A DNA stretch of 15,787 bases from a bacterium (GTDB lineage Bacteria > Planctomycetota > UBA11346). The position numbers were made by a program, and so were the translations under genes. Below the pieces are notes generated by a model, which was given only the letters and a program-made list of their open reading frames with translations, did not search any database and was not told the DNA's origin. This document shows positions 1 to 6,085 of this stretch, piece by piece. Numbering within the stretch: position 1 is the stretch's first letter; every line of letters begins with the position of its first letter. The stretch lies in the NCBI GenBank assembly GCA_020049615.1, contig JAIFKN010000067.1, positions 1 through 15,787 of the forward strand, written 5' to 3'.

Positions 1-551
1 GCAAGGACCTCCTCGCCCTCGAACCCGAGCAGCGCGTCCATGCCGGCCTGTTCGTCGGCTTCCAGTACCCGACCGAGGTGCCAGGGGTGAACAACGCCGA
101 GTTCCTGCGCCTGGCCTACAACGCCAGCCGCAAGGCCGCCGGCCAGCCCGAGGTCACGGCCAAGGAGTTCGCGCCGATCCTGGCCGAACGCATCACGGCC
201 AGCGAGGCGCCCGACGACTACGCCGAACGCCAGCTCAACGCCGGGCTCTCTGGCGGGCAGAAGAAGCGCAACGAGATCCTGCAGATGTACGTGCTGGAGC
301 CGCGCTGTGCCATCCTCGACGAGACCGACAGCGGCCTCGACATCGACGCGATCAAGGCGGTGGCCCGCGGCATCAACGGCTTCCGCCGGGCCGACCGCGG
401 CATCGTCCTGATCACCCACTTCCAGCGTCTGCTCGAACTGGTCAAACCCGACCGCATCCACGTGCTGGTCAAGGGCCGCATCGTGCACAGCGGCGGCCCG
501 GAACTCGCCCTCCAGCTCGAAGCCGAAGGCTATGACCGCTTCGAAGGCTGA
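1..551 (+). CDS. sufC: SufC, Fe-S assembly ABC ATPase (5' end missing)
   Basis: This is the C-terminal two thirds of SufC, the cytoplasmic ATPase of the SufBCD scaffold that drives Fe-S cluster assembly. The reading frame is already open at base 3 and runs to a TGA at 549-551, so the gene starts upstream of the window; the first in-window GTG (78) is internal. Visible in order: the SufC-type segment FQYPTEVPGVNNAEFLR, the ABC signature LSGGQKKRNE, Walker B with its catalytic acid in AILDETDSGLD, and the H-loop histidine in ITHFQRLL. The Walker A loop lies outside the window. SufC normally has about 250 residues. The 3' end overlaps sufD by 20 bases, implying translational coupling; sufB is expected upstream but cannot be seen. 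Confidence 0.97.
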   Translation, partial: KDLLALEPEQRVHAGLFVGFQYPTEVPGVNNAEFLRLAYNASRKAAGQPEVTAKEFAPILAERITASEAPDDYAERQLNAGLSGGQKKRNEILQMYVLEPRCAILDETDSGLDIDAIKAVARGINGFRRADRGIVLITHFQRLLELVKPDRIHVLVKGRIVHSGGPELALQLEAEGYDRFEG

Positions 552-1482
552 AACCCTGCCGGCCCAGGCCGATGAGGACTGGCGTTACGTCGACTGCCGG
601 GTGCTGGCCGATGCCGCGTCCGCAGCGGTGTCGCCGATCCCCGGCGAGACCGCGGCCGTCGGCGACTTCCCCGCCGCCAGCGACGCGACCCACACCTGGG
701 CCCTCGCTGGCACGTTGCGCCGCCTGCGGCTGGCCGGCAACGTCGACCTCGGCATCGAGGACCGTGGCGGCGCCTGGGCGCTGCGCCTCGATTGCGCGCC
801 TGGCTCGCAGGTGCGCATCCGCCTGTCCCGCGCCGCGCCTGCGGGCCGCAGCGCCTCGTGGCTGCACGCCGCGGTCGGCCGCGGAGCCAACCTCATCGTC
901 GAGGACGCGGGCCTTGCCGGCATCCAGCTCGCCGCGCTGAGCGCCACCGTCGCCCAGGATGCCGCCGCCACCCTGCGCGTCGCCCAGCACGGTGGCGCAC
1001 TGCAGCGCCATCGCCTGGAGCTCAGCCTCGACGGCACCGGCGCCAGCGGCGCGATGGCGGTCGCCGCCGATCCGCGCGGCGAGCACCAGGCGCATGTCCT
1101 CACCCGCGTCGTCCACGCCGTCGGCGGCACCACCAGCCGGCAGCTGATCAAGGCGGTGCTGCGCGACCGCTCACGCGTCAGCTTCGACGGCCTGGTCACC
1201 ATGCTCAAGGGTGCCGACGGCTCGACCGCCGAGCAGCGCGACCACAACCTGGTGCTGTCGCCGCTCGCCCGCGCCGACACCCGGCCGCAGCTCGACATCC
1301 GCGCCGACGAGGTGCAGGCCAGCCACGGCGCGACCATCGGCGCCCTCGACGCCGAGGAACTGCTCTACCTGCGCGCCCGCGGCCTGCCGCCCGATGCGGC
1401 CCGTGAGATCCTCACGACGGCTTTCCTCGACGAAGTCCTGGGACCGACGAGCTCCAGCTCGTCGGTAGGAGGCGTTCCATGA
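532..1482 (+). CDS. sufD: SufD, Fe-S assembly scaffold subunit (short form)
   Basis: SufD is the beta-helix partner of SufB and SufC in the SUF Fe-S assembly complex. The ATG at 532 lies inside the end of sufC and is followed by EDWRYVDCRVL, which resembles the N-terminal EEW+Y motif of the family. Near the C-terminus the family signature is clear: DEVQASHGATIG (His265, the position of the SufD histidine implicated in cluster formation) followed by ELLYLRARGL and REILTTAFLDEVL. At 316 residues it is shorter than E. coli SufD (423), the loss being mainly N-terminal. Ala takes the place of the usual Cys two residues before the His. The last residues, LGPTSSSSSVGGVP, are encoded by a palindromic repeat. 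The stop overlaps the sufS start (ATGA). Family assignment is firm; the effect of the short form is unknown. Confidence 0.93.
   Translation: MTASKAETLPAQADEDWRYVDCRVLADAASAAVSPIPGETAAVGDFPAASDATHTWALAGTLRRLRLAGNVDLGIEDRGGAWALRLDCAPGSQVRIRLSRAAPAGRSASWLHAAVGRGANLIVEDAGLAGIQLAALSATVAQDAAATLRVAQHGGALQRHRLELSLDGTGASGAMAVAADPRGEHQAHVLTRVVHAVGGTTSRQLIKAVLRDRSRVSFDGLVTMLKGADGSTAEQRDHNLVLSPLARADTRPQLDIRADEVQASHGATIGALDAEELLYLRARGLPPDAAREILTTAFLDEVLGPTSSSSSVGGVP
1444..1465. repeat. Palindromic repeat, copy A, forming the 3' end of sufD
   Basis: Ten-base arms CCGACGAGCT and AGCTCGTCGG flank a CC centre and are exact reverse complements. The element is in frame with sufD and encodes its serine-rich tail. 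The same core, GAGCTCCAGCTC, with similar flanks starting CTGGGA, recurs at the end of ispD (14166-14199) and inverted just after it (14218-14251). Between copies one stem pair changes from A-T to C-G, so the palindrome is kept. It looks like a REP-type dispersed repeat. Confidence 0.8.
1467..1472 (+). promoter_or_regulatory. Shine-Dalgarno site of sufS
   Basis: AGGAGG lies six bases before the ATG at 1479 and directly abuts the palindromic repeat. It is the best ribosome binding site in the window; most other starts here have little or none. It fixes the sufS start and would let sufS be translated strongly despite lying inside the sufD reading frame. Confidence 0.8.
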
Positions 1483-2678
1483 CCTTCGACGTCCGTTCGG
1501 AATTCCCCGGCCTCGACGACGTGCGCGACGGCAAGCCCTTCGCCTACCTCGACACCGCGGCCACGGCGCAGAAGCCGCGGCTCGTCATCGAGCGCATGGC
1601 CGCCCTGCTCGGCGGCGAGTACGGCACCGTGCACCGCAGCATCTACCGCCGCGCGGCGCACACCACCAAGCTGTACGAGGACGCCCGCACCACGGCGGCG
1701 AAATTCCTCAACGCCGATCGCGGCGAGATCGTCTTCACCGCCGGCTGCACCGACGCGATGAACCTGGTCGCCCACGCCTGGGGCCGGGCTCATCTCAAAC
1801 CCGGCGACCGCGTGCTGGTCAGCGGCATGGAGCACCACGCCGGCCTGGTCTCCTGGCAGACCGCCGGCTTCGCGCCCGAGCCGATCCCGCTGCTCGACGA
1901 CGGCTCGCTCGACCTCGCCGCCTACGACCGCCTGCTCGCCCAAGGCAACGTCAAGCTGGTCGGCTGCGTGCACATCTCGAACGCCCTCGGCACGATCAAC
2001 CCGGTGGCCGAGCTGGCCCGCCGCGCCCACGCCGCCGGCGCCCTGTTCCTGGTCGATGCGGCGCAGAGCGCCCCGCACCTGCCGCTCGACGTACGGGCCC
2101 TCGACTGCGACTTCCTCGCCTTCGGCGGCCACAAGGTCTACGGGCCGACCGGCATCGGCGTGCTCTATGGCCGCCGAGCCGTGCTGGAGTCGATGCCGCC
2201 CTGGCGCGGCGGTGGCGAGATGATCGAACGCGTATCCTTCGCCGGCACCACCTTCGCCAGGCCACCCGCCCGCTTCGAGGCCGGCACGCCGCCGATCACC
2301 GAGGCCATCGCCCTGGCCACCGCCCTCGAATGGCTGATGGCCCTCGACCGCGCCGCCGTGCTGGCGCATGAGGAGGATGTCTTCCGCTACGCCGAGGAGC
2401 GCCTCGCCACCGTGCCGGGACTCAGGCGCATCGGCACCGCCGCGCACCGCGCCGGGGCGCTGTCCTTCATCCTGCCCGGATCGCACCCGGCCGACCTCGC
2501 CAGCGTGCTCGACATGGAGAACGTCGCCATCCGCGCCGGCCACCACTGCGCCCAGCCGGTGATGGAGCGCTTCGGCGTGCCGGCGACGGCCCGGGCCTCG
2601 ATCGGGATCTACACCACCCGCGCCGACATCGACCGCTTGCACGCAGGCCTGCTCACCTGCGTGCGCCTGTTCGGCTGA
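1479..2678 (+). CDS. sufS: SufS, cysteine desulfurase
   Basis: SufS is a PLP-dependent class V aminotransferase-fold enzyme that takes sulfur from L-cysteine and passes it to the SUF scaffold. The 399-residue protein has the family's usual length (E. coli 406). Visible motifs: FAYLDTAATAQKP at the N-terminus, VDAAQSAPH around the PLP-contacting Asp, FGGHKVYGPTG with the Schiff-base Lys219, and RAGHHCAQP with the persulfide Cys357, the RxGHHCA form typical of group II (SufS) rather than IscS/NifS enzymes. It starts at an ATGA overlap with sufD behind a perfect AGGAGG. No sufE or sufU follows, so the sulfur-transfer partner must be encoded elsewhere. Its 3' end overlaps the convergent AraC gene by 26 bases. 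Confidence 0.97.
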   Translation: MTFDVRSEFPGLDDVRDGKPFAYLDTAATAQKPRLVIERMAALLGGEYGTVHRSIYRRAAHTTKLYEDARTTAAKFLNADRGEIVFTAGCTDAMNLVAHAWGRAHLKPGDRVLVSGMEHHAGLVSWQTAGFAPEPIPLLDDGSLDLAAYDRLLAQGNVKLVGCVHISNALGTINPVAELARRAHAAGALFLVDAAQSAPHLPLDVRALDCDFLAFGGHKVYGPTGIGVLYGRRAVLESMPPWRGGGEMIERVSFAGTTFARPPARFEAGTPPITEAIALATALEWLMALDRAAVLAHEEDVFRYAEERLATVPGLRRIGTAAHRAGALSFILPGSHPADLASVLDMENVAIRAGHHCAQPVMERFGVPATARASIGIYTTRADIDRLHAGLLTCVRLFG

Positions 2679-3468
2679 GCCGCGCACGCCAGGCGCGCGG
2701 GCTGCAGCCCATCACCAGGCGGAACTGCCGGCTGAACAGGAAGAGGTCGGCGTAGCCGAACCGCTGCGCGACCTCGCCGACCGTGGCACAGGAATCCAGC
2801 CGTTCCGCCGCCTGCGTCATGCGCTGCCGCACCAGCCAGGTCCGCGGCGGACAACCGTAGGTGCGGCGGAACAGGCGGGCGAACCAGGTCGGGGACAGGC
2901 CGAGCGCCTGCGCCAGGCCGGCCGGCTGCGGGCGCGCGGCCGGATCTCGCCCGACCAGCTCCAGCAGCCGGGCCTGGGCCAGCGGGTCGAGTCCACCGGC
3001 CTCGCGGGCCGCAAGGCGGCGCAGTTCGCTGAACAGCAGCACCAGCAGCGCGCGCAGGCGCGGCTCGCGGTCGGACTGCCGCGCCGCCCATTCCCGCCGC
3101 AGCCCTTCGAGATGGCCGGCGACCCCGGCCGCTCCGCGCACCACCGTCGGCAGCGGCGGCGGATCGGCGGCGATGGAGAAGCGCAGGTTGGCCTTGGCGA
3201 ACCAGCGCAGCTCGTCGCGCTGGCGCAGCACCTGCTCGGTGCCGGCGGGCACCCACAGCGCGTCGCCGGGGCCGGTGCGGATCGGCCGGCCCGCCACCGT
3301 GCCGACCTGCCCGCCGCCGTGCACGAGATGGAGCATGTGGTCGGGCAGCACCCGGAGGCCCATGTCCCAGCCGGTCTGACGGTAGCGCGCGCACAGGTGG
3401 ATCTCGACCGGGCAGGTCGGATCGGCCAGCGCCGCCAGCCAGCGTGTCCAGCGTGCATCCTCGTCCAT
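2653..3468 (-). CDS. AraC-family transcriptional regulator
   Basis: The C-terminal 100 or so residues form an AraC/XylS double helix-turn-helix: LSPTWFARLFRRTYGCPPR is the first HTH with its linker, and VGEVAQRFGYADLFLFSRQF followed by GCSPRAWR is the classic second HTH signature. The N-terminal half (PVEIHLCARYRQTG, MLHLVHGGGQVGTVAG, GDALWVPAGTEQVL) looks like an AraC-type cupin ligand-binding domain, so the protein probably senses a small molecule. I chose the ATG at 3468 (MDEDARW, 271 residues); an upstream in-frame start would extend into the sulfatase gene. It is divergent from the sulfatase with 70 bases between starts, the usual layout for a local activator. The ligand cannot be named. 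Confidence 0.92.
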   Translation of the reverse strand: MDEDARWTRWLAALADPTCPVEIHLCARYRQTGWDMGLRVLPDHMLHLVHGGGQVGTVAGRPIRTGPGDALWVPAGTEQVLRQRDELRWFAKANLRFSIAADPPPLPTVVRGAAGVAGHLEGLRREWAARQSDREPRLRALLVLLFSELRRLAAREAGGLDPLAQARLLELVGRDPAARPQPAGLAQALGLSPTWFARLFRRTYGCPPRTWLVRQRMTQAAERLDSCATVGEVAQRFGYADLFLFSRQFRLVMGCSPRAWRARLSRTGARR

Positions 3469-3482
3469 GCGGTCATTCTGGT

Positions 3483-3499
3483 GCAACTCGGCGCAACTC
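3483..3499. promoter_or_regulatory. Candidate AraC-type operator (direct repeat, 10-bp period)
   Basis: GCAACTC occurs at 3483-3489 and again at 3493-3499, exactly one helical turn apart, in the 70-base gap between the divergent AraC regulator and the sulfatase. AraC-family proteins use two HTH units to contact two successive major grooves on one face, which fits this spacing. Assignment as an operator is inference. Confidence 0.4.
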
Positions 3500-3538
3500 C
3501 AACCATGGTCTCCGCCGCCCCAACGCCAGACTCCCGGC

Positions 3539-5086
3539 ATGCGCGCCATCATGGTCATGTACGACACCCTGTGCCGGCGGTTCCTGGAACCCTACGGGGC
3601 CACCGACACCCTCACCCCCAACTTCGCCCGCCTGGCGAAGCGCACAGCGCAGTTCCAGAACTGCTACGTCGGCTCGATGCCATGCATGCCGGCCCGGCAG
3701 GAGATCCACACCGGCCGCTACAACTTCCTCCACCGTGCCTGGGGACCGCTCGAAGGCTTCGACGACTCGATGCCCGAGCAGCTCGCCCGCGCCGGCGTGC
3801 ACACCCACCTCGTCACCGACCACTACCACTACTGGGAGGACGGCAGCGGCACCTACCACAACCGCTACCAGACCTGCGGTTTCGTCCGCGGCCAGGAGGG
3901 CGATGCGTTCTTCGGCTGGGCCGGACCGGTGGCCGACCGCGAGCGCTGCCGCAATCGCGGCGGGGCCAAGGAGCGCTGCACTCTCAACGACATGACCACC
4001 CAGGACTGGGTCAACCGCACGCAGTTCACCACCGAGGAGTCGATGCCGCAGACGCGGACCTTCGACGAGGGCCTCGACTTCGTCCGACGCAACGCGCCGT
4101 TCGATTCGTGGTTCTGCCAGATCGAGACCTTCGACCCGCATGAGCCGTTCTTCACCCAGAAGCAGTGGCAGCAGCTGTACCCGCACGAGTGGGACGGCAG
4201 CACGCTCGACTGGCCGGGCTACGAGCGCCACGACGGCGACAGCGCTCGGATGGAGCACCTGCGCTGCATGTACCGCGCCCTGGTCTCGATGTGCGACCGC
4301 AACCTCGGCCGCGTGCTGGACATGATGGACGAGCTGGACCTGTGGAAGGACACGATGCTGATCGTGAACACCGACCACGGCTTCCTCCTCGGCGAGCACG
4401 ACTGGTGGGGCAAGTGCCGCATGCCGTGGTACCAGGAGGCGGCGCACATCCCGCTGTGGATCTGGGATCCTCGCGTCGGAGCAGCCGGCGTGCAACGCGA
4501 GGCCCTGGTCCAGACCATCGACCTGGCGCCGACCCTGCTCGAGTTCTTCGGCCAGCCGATCCCCGCCAACATGCAGGGCAGGCCGCTGCGCCAGGTGCTG
4601 GAGAGCGACGCGCCGATCCGCGACGGAGCGCTCTTCGGCATCTTCGGCGGGCATGTCAACTGGACCGATGGCCGCCACGTCTACATGCGCGGGCCAGCCG
4701 CCGTAGGCGGCAACAGCCCGTTGACCGAGTACACCACCATGCCGACGCACATGCGCAGCCGCTACGGCGTCGAGGAGCTGCGCTCGTGGCGCCAGCATGG
4801 GCCGTTCGTGCACACCAAGGGCTGCCCCGTCATGGCCTTCCCGCGCGGCGGCGGCTCCTGGATCACCGGCCTTGAGACCCGCCTGTTCGATCTGCAGCAG
4901 GACTATGCGCAGCGCGCGCCGCTACATGACCTGGAACTGGAGACCCGGCTGGTGCCGCACCTGGTGCGGCTGATGGCCGCCAGCGACGCCCCGCCGGAGC
5001 AGTACCAGCGGCTCGGCCTGCCGGCTCCCGACCAACTCGGCGACGCGGCGGCGGTGCGCGCCTGCCTGGCGGCCGGCGCCGCCTGA
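3539..5086 (+). CDS. Sulfatase-family hydrolase (formylglycine type)
   Basis: This 515-residue protein belongs to the alkaline phosphatase/sulfatase superfamily. The formylglycine motif is CMPAR (Cys49) followed by the conserved TGR, matching the C-x-P-x-R core recognised by the formylglycine-generating enzyme, with Ala in place of the usual Ser. Metal-site motifs: Asp9 in MVMYDTL, FDPHEPFF (residues 198-205), and NTDHGFLLGEHDWWGK (Asp279, His280). Most arylsulfatases start with a D-D pair; here the second position is Thr, and the D-H pair resembles phosphonate monoester hydrolase-like members, so the substrate may be a sulfate or a phospho-ester. No signal peptide is seen: the protein starts at the first beta-strand, so it is probably cytoplasmic. 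I chose the ATG at 3539 because the fold begins there; earlier in-frame ATGs would overlap the regulator gene. It probably works on a compound sensed by the adjacent AraC protein. Confidence 0.9.
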   Translation: MRAIMVMYDTLCRRFLEPYGATDTLTPNFARLAKRTAQFQNCYVGSMPCMPARQEIHTGRYNFLHRAWGPLEGFDDSMPEQLARAGVHTHLVTDHYHYWEDGSGTYHNRYQTCGFVRGQEGDAFFGWAGPVADRERCRNRGGAKERCTLNDMTTQDWVNRTQFTTEESMPQTRTFDEGLDFVRRNAPFDSWFCQIETFDPHEPFFTQKQWQQLYPHEWDGSTLDWPGYERHDGDSARMEHLRCMYRALVSMCDRNLGRVLDMMDELDLWKDTMLIVNTDHGFLLGEHDWWGKCRMPWYQEAAHIPLWIWDPRVGAAGVQREALVQTIDLAPTLLEFFGQPIPANMQGRPLRQVLESDAPIRDGALFGIFGGHVNWTDGRHVYMRGPAAVGGNSPLTEYTTMPTHMRSRYGVEELRSWRQHGPFVHTKGCPVMAFPRGGGSWITGLETRLFDLQQDYAQRAPLHDLELETRLVPHLVRLMAASDAPPEQYQRLGLPAPDQLGDAAAVRACLAAGAA

Positions 5087-5092
5087 GCGCAG

Positions 5093-5128
5093 AAAAGCAC
5101 ACACCCGACGCGGCCGCGTCGGGTGTGT
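5093..5128 (-). terminator. Intrinsic terminator of the minus-strand RNA
   Basis: Bases 5099-5113 and 5114-5128 are exact reverse complements, a perfect 15-bp stem (one arm ACACACCCGACGCGG). Read on the minus strand, the hairpin is followed by GC and four T (5096-5093). On the plus strand no T run follows, so it is oriented for minus-strand transcripts, although it could also block read-through from the sulfatase gene seven bases away. Confidence 0.75.
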
Positions 5129-5350
5129 CTGGAGAGTGGGGTGCCTGGTGGTCATCGCCGGGTTCACCGGTTGTTGGCGACCATCTGGGCAGCCCCGCGA
5201 ACGTGATCTGGGCTGTAATCGGTTGTACGACAGCGCAGGTTGTGTGATCCCTCCGACGCTCTGGTCCACGGTGTGCCGCGCGCGGCTCGATCTCCATGCG
5301 GAAACCACTGCCATCACCTCGGCTGCCCGTCTCGCGTCCGCGTGCCCTCC
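5093..5350 (-). ncRNA. Candidate structured non-coding RNA, about 258 nt, unknown class
   Basis: A strong minus-strand promoter (5357-5385) and a perfect terminator (5093-5128) bracket this 374-base gene-free gap. The predicted transcript starts with GGAGGG (5350-5345), which pairs with CTCTCC (5136-5131) just before the terminator, closing the molecule. Inside, GGGCAGCC (5328-5321) pairs perfectly with GGCTGCCC (5194-5187), and TGGTCGCC pairs with GGCG+ACCA (5183-5176 with 5159-5149, three-base bulge). A GC-rich self-complementary hairpin GCCGCGCGCGGC lies within. The minus-strand reading frames that cross it run straight through the terminator into antisense sulfatase sequence, so it is unlikely to encode protein. 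I see no SRP, tmRNA or RNase P signature; a 6S-like role is possible but unproven. Confidence 0.6.
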
Positions 5351-5356
5351 GTCCGC

Positions 5357-5385
5357 ATTATACCAAGCCAGGCCAGGCCGACCAA
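5357..5385 (-). promoter_or_regulatory. Extended -10 promoter for the minus-strand RNA
   Basis: On the minus strand TATAAT (5362-5357) is a perfect -10 box preceded by TGG, giving an extended -10, and TTGGTC (5385-5380) lies exactly 17 bases upstream as a partial -35 box. It is the only consensus sigma-70 promoter I found in this GC-rich window. Transcription should start near 5350. Confidence 0.7.
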
Positions 5386-5460
5386 GGTCTACCCGTGCAT
5401 CACGATGGGCCGATGGCTTTTCCGCTGGACCCGTAAGCGGATGTCCGAGATTCCCTGCCC

Positions 5461-5964
5461 ATGCAGATCGCCAAAGGCACCGTCGCATCCATCCACTACA
5501 AGGTCGCCACGGCCGATGGCGAGCATGTCGACGCCAGCAAGCCTGGCGAACCGATGCCGTTCCTGTGCGGCACCGGCCAGATCATCGTCGGCCTCGAGGA
5601 CGCCCTGCTGGGCAAGCGGGCCGGCGACGCCGTCTCGGTCGAGATCCCGCCCGAGCGCGCCTACGGCACGCGCGATGCCGATCTCGACATGGCGGTGCCG
5701 ATCTCGGCCTTTCCCGAGGACGTGCGCGAACGCCTGCGCCCCGGCATGCAGTTCCAGGCGCCCCATCCGCTGCGCGAATCCGAGATCGTCGTCTTCACCA
5801 TCCATGGTCTGCGCGGCGAGGACGTGCTGGTCAGCGGCAACCATCCGCTGGCGGACAAGACGCTGCGCTTCGAAGTCACGGTCGACAGCGTGCGCGCCGC
5901 CACCACGGAGGAGGTCGCTCACGGGCACGCCCACGGCCCGCACGGGCACGCGCACCACGACTGA
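5461..5964 (+). CDS. SlyD-like FKBP-type peptidyl-prolyl isomerase
   Basis: The 167-residue protein is an FKBP-fold prolyl cis-trans isomerase of the SlyD type, a cytoplasmic folding helper. The FKBP core is split: residues 1-65 contain VASIHYKV and the signature GTGQIIVGLEDALLGKRAGD, ending in IPPERAYG; an inserted flap follows (RERLRPGMQF to VLVSGNHPLADKTL); the last strand is LRFEVTVDSV. The C-terminus is histidine-rich, HGHAHGPHGHAHHD, built from a short tandem DNA repeat, and resembles the metal-binding tail of SlyD that delivers nickel. The length fits SlyD (196 in E. coli) with a shorter tail. There is no signal peptide. The ATG at 5461 is the natural start; no strong ribosome binding site is seen. 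A hairpin plus TTTT follows the stop, so it is probably monocistronic. Confidence 0.92.
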   Translation: MQIAKGTVASIHYKVATADGEHVDASKPGEPMPFLCGTGQIIVGLEDALLGKRAGDAVSVEIPPERAYGTRDADLDMAVPISAFPEDVRERLRPGMQFQAPHPLRESEIVVFTIHGLRGEDVLVSGNHPLADKTLRFEVTVDSVRAATTEEVAHGHAHGPHGHAHHD

Positions 5965-5966
5965 CG

Positions 5967-5991
5967 CGGTCCGGCACCCGGCGGCCGTTTT
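5967..5991 (+). terminator. Possible intrinsic terminator after the FKBP gene
   Basis: CGGTC (5967-5971) can pair with GGCCG (5983-5987, one G-U pair), with a further CGG/CCG pairing inside, followed directly by TTTT (5988-5991). It begins three bases after the FKBP stop. The stem is modest for a GC-rich genome, so this is tentative. Confidence 0.45.
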
Positions 5992-6085
5992 CGACCCCAC
6001 GCATGCCGGTTGCCTGGACGCGCAGGCGGCGCCGTGCTTGCCGGCCGGACGCCCGGCGATGCACTGGCCGGCCGAGGACACCCCC

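Noticed and set aside
5093..5350. Identity of the small RNA as SRP RNA, tmRNA or RNase P RNA
   Set aside because: I did not find the SRP GGAA-loop helix, the tmRNA T-arm with its paired 5' end, or the RNase P GAGGAAAGTCC-type core. 6S RNA could not be excluded or shown.
5422..5440. Hairpin CCGCT/AGCGG before the FKBP gene as a riboswitch
   Set aside because: Only a five-base stem with a nine-base loop; no known riboswitch core could be seen.
4922..5488. Minus-strand open frames covering the proposed small RNA
   Set aside because: They pass straight through the 15-bp terminator hairpin and continue antisense into the sulfatase gene, so the promoter-terminator unit does not contain a complete protein gene.
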